A DNA stretch of 22,960 bases from Symbiodinium natans (GCA_905221605.1 CAJNDS010002102.1:1518147-1541106); one strand, 5' to 3'. Positions 14,164 to 21,944 are shown, numbered from the stretch's first letter. Notes: a model not told the origin generated them from the sequence alone. A program made the numbers and translations.

Positions 14164-14409
14164 CCACCATGCCAATCTGTCAAAGCATCTGCTTCTGTCA
14201 CTGTGCCCCAAAGTGCCGAAGATGCCCATGGCAATGGCAATGACAAGGTGGGCCGGGATGGTTGGGATGCTGGAGGCCACGGCTGTGTGACTTCCAGGCT
14301 CGAAAGAGAAGCTGGCCCAGCCTTGCCCCCAAGCAGAGCCAGGCAACCAGCGGGGAGCCTGCCCATCTTTGGGTTTGCTCACTCAGCAGTGCAAGCCAAT
14401 GTCTCATAG
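14164..14409 (+). CDS. Candidate C-terminal exon
   Basis: A different frame becomes the most coding-like here: VPQSAEDAHGNGNDKVGRDG, then WDAGGHGCVTSRLEREAGPA, ending FAHSAVQANVS and TAG at 14407-14409. Gly/Asp-rich, probably disordered. The frame change relative to 13922 implies an intron or an indel near 14130-14165. Confidence 0.4.
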   Translation, partial: PPCQSVKASASVTVPQSAEDAHGNGNDKVGRDGWDAGGHGCVTSRLEREAGPALPPSRARQPAGSLPIFGFAHSAVQANVS

Positions 14410-14594
14410 AAAACCGCAGAAGCAAGCGTCTGACTCGCGCTTGTCCCGTAGGTTAGGTCCACTCGCCCTCGGAGGTGGAGCCTTGCTGCAAAGCAAGTGC
14501 TCCACTTTCTGAACAAGGTGTACCGCACTCCATGGCAAGCCGTATGGGGCTCTCCGGCAAAAGCTTGCTAGTGCAGGATTCGATCCAACACCTT

Positions 14595-14690
14595 GAACCC
14601 TAACCCTAGACCCTAAGCCCCCAAAGCCCGACAGCCTTACAACCCTAAACCTTAAACCCCAAACTCAACCCTACCTAGACCCCGAACATA
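14595..14690. repeat. Degenerate CCCTAAA tract
   Basis: CCCTAACCC, CCCTAGACC and CCTAAACCTTAAACC variants. G-rich units follow at 14769-14810 after a short unique segment. Confidence 0.82.
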
Positions 14691-14697
14691 CATTGAC

Positions 14698-14770
14698 ATG
14701 AAAGTACCAAGGCCGGCCTTGAAAGCGGCGCAGCTGAGGGGCTCCGGGGATTTGCCGCTGCATGGCCTGG
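14698..14770 (+). CDS. Weak candidate exon containing a 14-bp palindrome
   Basis: Reads MKVPRPALKAAQLRGSGDLP, then LHGL, between C-rich and G-rich tracts. CAAGGCCGGCCTTG at 14709-14722 is a perfect palindrome, echoed at 15485-15498. The acceptor is uncertain. Confidence 0.3.
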
Positions 14771-15074
14771 TTTAGGGTCTGGGGGTTTGGGGTTCAGGGG
14801 CCAGGGTGTAGGATGCTTCTCATAAACGATTGGGGAATGTTGCAGAAGGGGTCTTGGTTGCAAGCCTCCGACCGTTGTGGTCTTGTGGGTTTTGTGATTT
14901 CTGGGCTGGGAGCCTCGAGAAGGGGCCCTAGACCCTAAGCCGTAGCCCTTGAGCTGCCAGCGCTGCCCCTTTGGAGCTTGCTGGGGCCTAAGGTTTGTTT
15001 TCAGGGACTGAGGTCGGATGCTGACCACATGGGTGCCCAGCTTCAGTGCAGAAAATGCCGCGCGTGAGCCTGCA

Positions 15075-15110
15075 ACCCGAAACCCTAAACCCCAAACCCC
15101 AAAACCCTAG
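15075..15110. repeat. CCCTAAA tract ending in CCCTAG splice acceptor
   Basis: CCCTAAACCCCAAACCCC units end in AAAACCCTAG, whose AG is the acceptor of the next exon. Confidence 0.85.
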
Positions 15111-15170
15111 GATGTCCAAGCGCTACGATGTGTCCATGGGCATCCTCGGCCGCGAGACGTCCAAGCCTAG
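15111..15170 (+). CDS. Candidate exon, unrecognised basic segment
   Basis: The acceptor CCCTAG|G and donor CCTAG|GTGCGA enclose MSKRYDVSMGILGRETSKP plus two bases. Codons are strongly GC-ending. It joins in phase with 15277. A TTTAGGG unit follows the donor within 15 bp. Confidence 0.58.
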   Translation, partial: DVQALRCVHGHPRPRDVQA

Positions 15171-15276
15171 GTGCGACCTGAGTAGGGTTTAGGGTTCAGG
15201 GGGCATCTTGGGTTTTGGAGCCCAATACCCGTACCCGTTAATGAAAGAGATGCTTTACAAACTGCTTTCCTGCTAG

Positions 15277-15334
15277 GGATTCAGGGCCACTCATTGACAG
15301 ACTTCAACAAGAACCCCTACAAGCATCTCTCTGA
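15277..15334 (+). CDS. Candidate exon, phase-matched to 15111
   Basis: The pyrimidine-rich acceptor TTTCCTGCTAG|G supplies the base completing Arg and reads DSGPLIDRLQQEPLQASL before TGA at 15332-15334. Either this is the C-terminus, or a GC donor (TACAA|GCATCT) is used before the stop. Splice sites and phase agree; the protein family is unknown. Confidence 0.52.
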
Positions 15335-15352
15335 CAGCTCCCAAGTTGTACT

Positions 15353-15460
15353 AGACCCTAAACCCTTAACCGCCCTATAAGCCCCTTTCAGCCCTGTAAG
15401 CCCTGCAAGCCCTACGAGCCCCAAAACCCTCTACCTATGAACCCCTCAAAGCCCTAATGC
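15353..15460. repeat. Degenerate C-rich tract (CCCTAAA, CCCTGTAAG, CCCTACGAG)
   Basis: Strongly decayed repeat units precede a possible exon with EIRRPALQAVLRSMRPG at about 15477-15530 (weak). Confidence 0.75.
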
Positions 15461-15773
15461 CCTCTGCCATATTCCATGAAATCCGAAGGCCGGCCTTGCA
15501 GGCGGTGCTACGCTCCATGAGGCCAGGCATCCTGTTGTCAGCTCGGTGTGGGAGCTTCTCCTGGGCTTCAAACTCGTCGTTGCTTAAGGGGATGTTTCGG
15601 GCTGGGAGTGTCGAGCGCGTGTTTTTTTTTTTTGAGTGTGGGGTTTAGACTGGAAAAGGGCTCCCAGGCTTGCTGGTAAAGGCTTCGTTGTTGGTGGGCT
15701 CCACTGGCAGGCCCCGCTGGTGGGCCCAGCTGCCCTTTGACAAGACACATCTCGTCTATGTAAGGGGCTCGAG

Positions 15774-16592
15774 GTCGAGAAGGGCAGACCCGGTCAAGGT
15801 TTGCTGCCCCCTGCCCCGTTTTCGATTCATGAGCTCCGCACGGAAATGACGAAAGCCGCCGCGAGGCCCTAAGAAGCCTTCTGCCAAGACCCGTGGAGTC
15901 GTCAGGCGGCCTATCCATGAGATACATGGCCTCGATGCCACACACTGGCTCGCGTCCGTCGAGCGGGCTCGCTCTGCCGCAGCACGGCCAAACAAACTAT
16001 GTTTTCTTGTTCTCGGGTTGGGAAGCTGAGGGTAGGAGGTAGGGTTCAGGTTTCAGCATTGAGACATATAAACGCAGTTTACACTTCCAGGGCTTTAGGT
16101 GCTTGGGCCTTGCATGAGGCTTGCCCAGTGCAGGAGATAATGGACATTCCTTTGTGAGGACGAGGGCTTTGAAGTGGGTGATCCGATATTGCGGGCTGGT
16201 CCCATCTTCACGTCGCAATTTCTTTGGAGTGCCATATAGGGTCTTCTTGCTCCAGGAAAGGCGGCGGCGAGGGGGCGTCGACAAGCGGCCCGTGCCATCC
16301 TGGAACTTCCGAGGACCGCGCCACTTCATTGGGCCAGGGCTGAGGGCACTCGTAGATCCGGCATGGCGTTCAACAAATTTGCTGCCACACAGGGGCAAGA
16401 GGTGCAACAAAGAAAGGAGTTTCAGTGGGCCAATGACAATGAGAGTGCCTGAGGAAGCCTCCTAAAAAATGCAGACATCCCGAAAAGCCAACAGCTTCAA
16501 CCAACTGGAAGGAGGTGGTCCACTGCAGCCAATCGGCGCAGAACGGGTGAAGGAGGATGGCAAAGGCACCTGCGATGCTCGCAATACGTTGG
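15774..16592 (+). pseudogene. Dense coding-like block with frame breaks: decayed ORF or compact multi-exon gene
   Basis: Almost the whole stretch reads as protein on the + strand, but in changing frames: VEKGRPGQGLLPPAPFSIHE (15774-15869); KPSAKTRGVVRRPIHEIHGL (15874-16026); ALGAWALHEACPVQEIMDIP after acceptor CTTCCAG (16091-16154); CEDEGFEVGDPILRAGPIFT (16153-16236) then TAG 16237-16239 and the same frame on to 16449, including MAFNKFAATQGQEVQQRKEF; finally TSRKANSFNQLEGGGPLQPI (16475-16592). Breaks are small (one base, one stop, or 19-28 nt). Either a decayed gene or exons with tiny introns. No domain or transposon motif is recognised, and there are no telomere arrays inside. Confidence 0.42.
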
Positions 16593-16805
16593 CTGGTCCT
16601 TCTTGAGTTCTTTGCTAGGAGATGGGGGCCTCGGACCCTGCACCTTAAACCCTACAGGCCCTACGGCGAGACCCTAAACCGAGAACCCGAACCAATTGGC
16701 GGACCTCTTTAGCCTTTTGCCGAACATCCGCTAGGTGCCTTTGGGATTGGCCCCGGGGCGACGGATGCGGCTCGGAAAGAAGAAGCATGCGATTCCCTCC
16801 TGCAG

Positions 16806-16841
16806 TCCCCAATCTCGGTTGATGGCAGTTCGGACTTCTGA
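16806..16841 (+). CDS. Weak candidate terminal micro-exon
   Basis: The pyrimidine-rich acceptor TTCCCTCCTGCAG precedes SPISVDGSSDF and TGA. It does not match the phase of the exon ending near 16592 without another exon. Confidence 0.3.
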   Translation, partial: SPISVDGSSDF

Positions 16842-16954
16842 GTTTTGGGGGTTTTACGGGTTGTGGTGCAGGGAAAGTTTACAGTTTATAGCTCGGAACT
16901 TCTAGGGTTCGGCGCTCAGGCGTTGTAGGACTTGAAGAGTTGGAGTTTAGAGCT

Positions 16955-17032
16955 TTGAGGGTTTAGGGTTCAGGGTTTTAAACCCTTAACCCAAAATTAG
17001 GGTTTAGGGTTTAGGGTTTAGGGCTCTTGAGA
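16955..17032. repeat. Mixed TTTAGGG / CCCTTAA / TTTAGGG tract
   Basis: G-rich units, a short C-rich inversion (AAACCCTTAACCC at about 16980), then G-rich units again. An exception to the simple orientation pattern. Confidence 0.85.
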
Positions 17033-17050
17033 CTCCTTTGTGCCCCTCAG

Positions 17051-17116
17051 TTGCGGCAGAAGCTCGACGAGCAGCTGCGCCGGCAGGAGGAGCTCCAGCG
17101 GCAGCTGCGCCGCGGC
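17051..17116 (+). CDS. Candidate exon, coiled-coil segment
   Basis: The pyrimidine-rich acceptor TTTGTGCCCCTCAG leads to LRQKLDEQLRRQEELQRQLR, a clear heptad-patterned charged helix with almost every codon ending in G or C. Donor uncertain (a GC donor at 17111 or later). A TTTAGGG array follows at 17139-17170. Confidence 0.55.
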
Positions 17117-17138
17117 TGCACAGGGCACAGCGGCCTTA

Positions 17139-17170
17139 GGGTTTAGGGTTTAGGGTTTAGGGTTTAGGGC
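17139..17170. repeat. TTTAGGG array
   Basis: Four to five perfect units directly downstream of the coiled-coil exon. Confidence 0.92.
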
Positions 17171-17368
17171 CTTGGAGTCGGCTTGAGGGTTTCGGGAGTT
17201 CGGAACGACTCGGAGAAGACTTGCTGTGGACAGCCTCTGGCGATATCTGAATCGCATGGCATGTCCTGGCAGAATCCGGTAGGGAAGGTTGTTTCCAGAA
17301 CCGACTTCAAGTTCTCCTGAAGTGCTCAAGGCACCCTAGGAAAGTGAAACGCTGCATCCAGGGCCCAG

Positions 17369-17429
17369 CTCGAGGGCGGCGGGGAGAACGAGGAGGAGGC
17401 CCCATACGTCGCGGAAAGGGCACATGAAG
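17369..17429 (+). CDS. Candidate exon, acidic
   Basis: The acceptor GGGCCCAG opens LEGGGENEEEAPYVAERAHE. A GC donor (AAGG|GCACAT at 17420) or later is possible. G-rich repeats follow at 17440-17476. Confidence 0.45.
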
Positions 17430-17625
17430 TCCTCACGTGTTAAGGGGTTTATAGGGTTTAGGGGTTTAGGGGTTCAATTGACATGTGAACGGGACCTTAG
17501 ATTTACGCAGCTTAGGAGACGTTTCGCGTCGCCCTGCCCCATATTTCCCGCCTGAAGCCCTGGCCTGAGGGCCTTGAGGTTGTCGGGTGCTGTGAGGGTT
17601 CAGGTTTGAGAGGCTTGGCGTGCAG

Positions 17626-17710
17626 GATCCCGCACCCCAGCAGGCAGAGCCGGCAGAGCTCACCGAGCCGCCTGCGCCTGCTGTCCAACAGCATCTTCGC
17701 TTCCAGAGTG
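17626..17710 (+). CDS. Candidate exon, Pro/Glu-rich
   Basis: The acceptor GCGTGCAG|G, phase 0, reads DPAPQQAEPAELTEPPAPAV, then QQHLRFQS, with donor AGTG|GTGGTT. A competing Arg/Ser-rich frame is also open, so the frame call is tentative. Confidence 0.4.
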
Positions 17711-17929
17711 GTGGTTGAGTTTTCAAAATTAAGTTTTGTCCCTAAGCCCGACAACCCTAAACGCGAAACTGCGTGCGCCCCACAATACTGGCAACAGGGG
17801 GTTCATGGGCCCCGAGACAGAATGAAATCTTATGAAGGGTGTGGGTTCCAAGTAGGGGATCTCACCGGAAACCTGAGCTTAAACCCTGAAAACTCTACAG
17901 GACCACAAAGGACAGCCACCCGCCCCTCT

Positions 17930-17984
17930 CCCCTGCCCCTTTTAATAAGGTGTACAGCCCCTGCCCCTTTAATAAGGTGTACAG
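17930..17984. repeat. Tandem duplication, 28 + 27 bp
   Basis: CCCCTGCCCC(T)TTTAATAAGG TGTACAG occurs twice back to back, differing by one T. Each copy ends in TGTACAG, an acceptor-like site. Confidence 0.92.
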
Positions 17985-18230
17985 TAGGGTAGCCACTGTA
18001 GTCAGGGGTTTTCATCGGGGGTTTAGCGGATCACACGACATCAAGAGCTGACTCGGGGTTTGCGCGCAATACCTCAGAACCTCCTTTGAAACCCTAAACC
18101 CCAAATCCTCAACCCTAAATCCCCCAAAACCCCACTTGGCCTTCCCGACTCTGGACCTCTAAGGGAGTCGGCTCCAGAGACTTCGGAAAAGGCCGGGAGG
18201 TGACTTTTGTCTCACAGACGTCCCGGGACT

Positions 18231-18330
18231 CCTTCATATTCGGGTTTCCGAAAATAGGGGATGCTTTTTTGGGGGTTCCGTTTTGAAGGGGGTTCCCCAT
18301 TTGGGGAAGCACCCTTTTGGGCACCCTCCT
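18231..18330. other. Inverted-repeat region related to the palindromic elements
   Basis: Motifs such as GGGGATGCTTTTTTGGGGG and GGGGAAGCACCCTTTTGGG pair weakly, and GGGTTCC/GGGCACC ends recall families A and B. Relationship uncertain. Confidence 0.3.
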
Positions 18331-18450
18331 CAAGCTACAGGAGTTGAAGGGACCCCCCCCCCCACTTTCGATCAACGCCCTCCCATGCATGTGATGCACG
18401 CCTCAAAGAGTCGAGTGCTGCCACCATGGGACTGACATCACGATGTGCAG

Positions 18451-18531
18451 GCTGAGCCATCACCGACAGCGAACACCGCTGTTGAAGAGATGGACGACGC
18501 CGCGTTCTCAGATGACCCCCACGGGATATCA
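18451..18531 (+). CDS. Candidate exon, acidic segment
   Basis: The acceptor CGATGTGCAG|G, phase 0, reads AEPSPTANTAVEEMDDAAFS, then DDPHGIS, with GC donor TCA|GCAAGA (GCAAG is the usual strong GC-donor form). 27 codons. It joins in phase with 18608. Confidence 0.5.
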
Positions 18532-18607
18532 GCAAGACTTGGGGTTTTAAACAACAGCACCTAATGCTGATTGCTCTTCGCCCCACCGCTTTGAAGCTGC
18601 GTCCCAG

Positions 18608-18745
18608 GAGGCTATCCTCCGCGCTCTGGAGGCGTGTGTGGGGGGATTCTCAGCAATGCAAGCGTTAAAGCTGCTTGACTTAGATGCTTCTTCAGCCGGA
18701 GGGTCGGACAACCCTCGCCAAGTTGCAAATAAGTTGAGAATATAG
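18608..18745 (+). CDS. Candidate terminal exon, helical
   Basis: The acceptor GCGTCCCAG|G opens EAILRALEACVGGFSAMQAL, then KLLDLDASSAGGSDNPRQVA and NKLRI before TAG at 18743-18745. The frame is also open upstream to an acceptor at 18557. Good hydrophobic periodicity, no recognised family. Confidence 0.55.
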   Translation, partial: EAILRALEACVGGFSAMQALKLLDLDASSAGGSDNPRQVANKLRI

Positions 18746-19010
18746 AGAACGGGGAGGGGTTCAGTATTGAACGGTTCACTTGAAAGGGCGGGGGGCCAGT
18801 ATTGATTCCATCGACACTGCTTCTGTAACATATTTGAAGGTTGCTCAGGGATCTTGAGCTATAGATCGCAGTCTCTATGAGCGCGTGTTCGTACGTCCTT
18901 TAGTCTCGAGCATGTGCTTTGCAGAGCTCTGCGGACCTAGATCGCTGCCTCTGTGAGCACATATGCCGTTCGCACGTCTTTTTCTTCTCTCAATCAATCG
19001 CGTGTTTTGG
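18746..19010. other. Non-coding, possibly 3' flank
   Basis: Stops in all frames. A segment with GACCTAGATCGCTGCCTCTG at 18934-18953 weakly echoes ATAGATCGCAGTCTCTATG at about 18861. Confidence 0.35.
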
Positions 19011-19014
19011 ACCT

Positions 19015-19055
19015 AAACCCTTAAACCAACTTGGTCGAAGCCCTAAAACCCGCAG
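19015..19055. repeat. Degenerate CCCTAAA tract before exon 19056
   Basis: AAACCCTTAAACC and GCCCTAAAACCCGCAG; the last AG is the exon acceptor. Confidence 0.8.
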
Positions 19056-19107
19056 GAGCAGCGGTCGCTGCGGCGGAGCCTCCGTGCGCGGTTGCAGCAC
19101 CTGCTGG
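19056..19107 (+). CDS. Candidate exon, basic coiled-coil segment
   Basis: The acceptor AACCCGCAG|G leads to EQRSLRRSLRARLQHLL and a canonical donor TGG|GTGAGA. 52 nt, clasped by C-rich repeat before and G-rich repeat after (19138 on). Confidence 0.57.
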
Positions 19108-19137
19108 GTGAGAGGACCGTTTGGCCCTAAGCCCTAA

Positions 19138-19209
19138 TGGGGGTTTAGGGTTTAGGGCTTAGGGTTTAGGGCTTAGGGTTTAGGCTTTAGGGTTTAAGGT
19201 TTAGGGTTA
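19138..19209. repeat. TTTAGGG / CTTAGGG array
   Basis: About ten units with alternating TTTAGGG and CTTAGGG. Confidence 0.93.
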
Positions 19210-19221
19210 CGATAGCAAGGG

Positions 19222-19470
19222 ACCGGGACCCCCCCCCAAAATAATAGGATAAGGACCCCAAAAGGTTACCCCTGAGGACCTTTTAGCCCTAAGCCCTATA
19301 TGGGTATTTTTCCCCCAATAAGGGGTTACCCTTGAATATACCCGCCCCCCCACCCCCCCGAAGTAGTATAGTCCGTATTATAGGGGGTATAATTATGCCC
19401 TTAATCTACCCCCCCCCCCCCCCCCCCAAGTTAGAGTCCGTGTTATAGCGACCCCCAAAAGTGCACCCCT
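19222..19470. repeat. C-run-rich region with GGGGTTACCC / TTATAG motifs
   Basis: Repeated GTTACCCCT, CCCTTGAATA and AGTCCGT(A/G)TTATAG motifs with runs of 7-17 C. It resembles several collapsed palindromic elements. No coding content. Confidence 0.5.
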
Positions 19471-19924
19471 ATTTTCGTGCCCTGAGCCCTAAACATTGTG
19501 CCGGACTGACGGTGGCGTGCTAAGGGGTACTTAGGTCGGGCTTCGGCTTCCGGACGCTCGGCCTAAAACCAATGTACCAAGAAGAGCTCATAGCTCAGGT
19601 CAGCCTCCCAAATGCAGAAGTGTAGCTTTCTTCTTCTCACGGCTCACCCTTCCACAGGTGGTGTAGGGGCACCGTCCGAACTTCAACCATAGCCGAAACA
19701 CCGTGCCCCGGCCGTGCAGGAGCGTTGGCGAGACGGCCCAGGATCCACAGGAGGGCGGCCGTGTGGTTCAGGGGTTTCGGGTTTGAAGTTTGGGGTATGG
19801 GGTTTAGGGTCTAGGTTTTGAGTGCTTTTGCGCAATGCCTCCGTGTTCCGGCTCCAGGCTATACCTTAAGTCGCGGCCGGAATATCCTCTAAGCACAAAT
19901 CAAATCTCCCCCCCCCCTTCTTCC
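19471..19924. other. Unique DNA with uncertain coding content
   Basis: A strong pyrimidine tract ending CCCTTCCACAG at 19659 suggests a splice acceptor, followed by GVGAPSELQP or other frames. G-rich repeats lie at 19766-19820. No exon can be fixed. Confidence 0.35.
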
Positions 19925-20100
19925 CTCAAAACACGAAGTTACAAGGATACCAACAGCTGCACACGCTACCTTAAAGTAGGCGTGCAACCTCAGTCAACCT
20001 TGAAGCTCGCAGTCGCACAGCTCAAAGTGCAGCCGGCCACGGCCACGCTCGCATCACGTGAAAAACAAGTACTGAGCCGCAAACTGGCATGTGTACTCTC
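19925..20100 (+). CDS. Candidate exon, basic helical
   Basis: After a poly-pyrimidine run, one frame reads SYKDTNSCTRYLKVGVQPQS, then TLKLAVAQLKVQPATATLAS and REKQVLSRKLACVLSYP, ending in CCCTAAA repeats. Exact ends not resolved. Confidence 0.4.
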
Positions 20101-20155
20101 ATACCCTAAAACCCTAAACCCTAAACCCTAAACCCTCATCCTAAACCCTAAACTC
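20101..20155. repeat. CCCTAAA array
   Basis: Six to seven near-perfect units lie between two coding-like segments. Confidence 0.93.
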
Positions 20156-20164
20156 CATCTGGAA

Positions 20165-20297
20165 GTCTGGAAAGCGAGGAAAAGTGTGATTGTGTTTTCG
20201 CACGCCTCCTTGGACCAAAGTCGCTTTGACCATGGCCCACACCACAGCAAGCACGTTATCGCTTCAAAGTACGAACCACATCAACATCACTGTCGAG
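20165..20297 (+). CDS. Candidate exon A of a gene with canonical introns
   Basis: Open from within the C-rich repeat and reading VWKARKSVIVFSHASLDQSR, then FDHGPHHSKHVIASKYEPHQ and HHCR plus one base; donor CGAG|GTAAGC. Phase matches 20460 exactly. A competing frame with an ATG (MAHTTASTLS) is also open. The 5' end is uncertain. No known domain. Confidence 0.52.
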
Positions 20298-20459
20298 GTA
20301 AGCTCGGAGAAAGGTTTCCGCAAAGTCCCACTTGCGTCAATAAGTGAAACAGCACACGCTCAAGGAAACATAAGTGCCCCAAAGTCGATATATCGGTTTG
20401 CAGAAACTCGAAGAGTGGCACAACATCATGGCTTGCTGAAAAAATGTGCCTAAATCCAG

Positions 20460-20577
20460 CAGTGGAAATCTGCAGAGAATTTGTGCAAAAGGAACAGATT
20501 TGGAAGATACATCAAGCGATGATGCAAACAGTTGCGGATGCTGAAAATGCTGGTTCAGGGCGTCGCGACGTCCCACA
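20460..20577 (+). CDS. Candidate exon B, phase-matched
   Basis: The acceptor CTAAATCCAG completes Ala; reads VEICREFVQKEQIWKIHQAM, then MQTVADAENAGSGRRDVP; donor CACA|GTAAGT. The 162-nt intron before it has a CTGAAAA branch-like motif and no telomere-like array. Confidence 0.55.
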
Positions 20578-20622
20578 GTAAGTTGGCAACGGCCACATCC
20601 TCTGTGGTAAGTTCTGCAATAG

Positions 20623-20761
20623 CACGGCACGTCGGTTGCCGCACCTTCCAGAAAGAAGTCCATCTATCTACCGAGGATTCCGCATCTTGTTCTCACATCG
20701 CACAACTCTGCAAAGTCCGAAGTCAAAACGTCGAATACCAACTGTTGTCATCAAGTCATGA
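20623..20761 (+). CDS. Candidate exon C, frame ambiguous
   Basis: The acceptor TCTGCAATAG. The phase-consistent frame reads TARRLPHLPERSPSIYRGFR, later SKRRIPTVVIKS and TGA at 20759-20761. The two other + frames also stay open for more than 130 bp (one as SVAAPSRKKSIYLPRIPHLV, running to 20910), so the frame is tentative. Confidence 0.4.
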
Positions 20762-20967
20762 TCCTCGAAAGTTTTTCTGGCTCCGCAAACCCAAGAGACC
20801 AGAAGCAAAAAGTGCCGACTTCGGGGACAGGCACAGTTTCAGGCTGCCACTTTCAGCTGCCGCAGTGGCTCGGACAGGGTGGCAAAAACCAAAGGGCGTT
20901 CTGGTAAATGATCTCTCAACTCAGGTGCCGCAGCTGAACCTCCGATGCACAGTAATCCTTTCACTTC

Positions 20968-21088
20968 ACCCTAACGCCCTAAGCCCTAAAGCCCTAAACC
21001 CTAAAGCCCTAAAGCCCTAAAGCCCTAAAACCCTAAAACCCTGAAACCATAAAACCCTGAAACCCGAAACCCTAGAACCCGAAACCCG
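20968..21088. repeat. CCCTAAAG / CCCTAAAA / CCCGAAA tract
   Basis: Variant units with an added G or A, ordered by variant type, which suggests local expansion of mutant units. Confidence 0.92.
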
Positions 21089-21113
21089 CAGCAGCTGACT
21101 CAGCTGGCCAAAG

Positions 21114-21157
21114 GAGCAGCAGCTCTTGGCGGAGCACGCGCAGATGGACAAGCGTTG
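21114..21157 (+). CDS. Candidate exon, coiled-coil segment
   Basis: The acceptor GGCCAAAG|G opens EQQLLAEHAQMDKR. An alternative acceptor at 21093 gives QLTQLAKGAAALGG in another frame. Follows a C-rich tract and precedes a G-rich tract. Confidence 0.45.
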
Positions 21158-21194
21158 CCCGGCTGCGGGCAGCCCCCCTGTGTCCAGGATCCAG

Positions 21195-21330
21195 CGCTCA
21201 GGGGTTCCGGGTTTTCAAAGGGTTTTTCAGGGGGGTTTTCAAGGGGTTGTCAAGGGTTTTTTTTCAAGGGAGTTTTCAAGGGTTTAAGGGTTAAGGGTTT
21301 GGAGTTTAGGTTTTCAAGGATTTGGGGCTT
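21195..21330. repeat. G-rich tract of GGGGTTTTCAA and TTTAGG-like units
   Basis: Units of about 10-12 bp (GGTTTTTCAGGGG, GGTTTTCAAGG) diverge from TTTAGGG. Confidence 0.8.
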
Positions 21331-21425
21331 TGGGGGGAGTTCTAGAGTGAAGCCTCTTCACCCCCCAAGCGGCGCCCTGGCATTCTGAAACTCCGCGGCC
21401 CTTTCACTGCTTTTTGTTTTCGAAG

Positions 21426-21490
21426 GTTTGCGGAAGCAGATGGAAGAGGTCCAGTCGCAAGAGGAAGTGCTCCGGAAGCTGCGGAAGCAG
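21426..21490 (+). CDS. Candidate exon, coiled-coil segment
   Basis: A strong pyrimidine acceptor (CTGCTTTTTGTTTTCGAAG|G) leads to LRKQMEEVQSQEEVLRKLRK and Q, ending in phase 0 at GC donor CAG|GCAAAA. Heptad-like charged helix. It may belong with 17051, 19056 and 21114 in one coiled-coil gene. Confidence 0.6.
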
Positions 21491-21514
21491 GCAAAATCTC
21501 AGGGATGCCTACGC

Positions 21515-21735
21515 TAGGGTTTGAGGGTTTAGGGTGTATGGGCAATATAGGGCTTGGAGGGCTTGGGGCTCTGGTTGAGGGCTTGGAGGGTTTGGGGGTG
21601 AGGCGTCCGAGGGTTCAAGGGCCAAGGGTTTGCCACATGCTTTAGGGGGCTTGGGGCTCTGGTTGAGGGCTTAGAGGGTTCAGGGTTTAGGTGTCCGAGG
21701 ATTCAAGGGCTAATGGTTTGCCACATGCTTTGCGG
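21515..21735. repeat. G-rich tract with an 88-bp tandem duplication
   Basis: GCTTGGGGCTCTGGTTGAGG starts copies at 21561 and 21649. Each copy ends TTTGCCACATGCTTT, with scattered changes between copies. Confidence 0.88.
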
Positions 21736-21867
21736 TTCTATGCCCAAGGGGACCGGCAGCGCCGGGTCGCCATTAGCCGGCATTAGAAGATGGTAATTAC
21801 ACATGCAACTTCTGCTGTCATCCGCTCACGGGGGAAAGGCACTCCAAACGCCCCCAAAATCCTGTTA

Positions 21868-21915
21868 AAACCCGAAACCCTCAACCCCCAAACTTGCTTG
21901 GTAGGCCCCAAACCC
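21868..21915. repeat. Degenerate C-rich tract
   Basis: AAACCCGAAACCCTCAACCCCC and CCCCAAACCC lie before the next candidate exon. Confidence 0.75.
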
Positions 21916-21944
21916 TTTCTGCGTGAGGCGCAGCAATTCCGCAG

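Noticed and set aside
14560-14600. tRNA T-arm-like GGATTCGATCC
   Set aside because: The flanking bases do not form a T stem, and no matching acceptor stem, anticodon arm or A box could be placed. A SINE relic is possible but unsupported.
15568-15945. 125-codon minus-strand ORF (MCGIEAMYLMDR)
   Set aside because: The + strand over the same bases gives frames with an AG|G acceptor and a consistent neighbourhood; the minus reading looks like its shadow.
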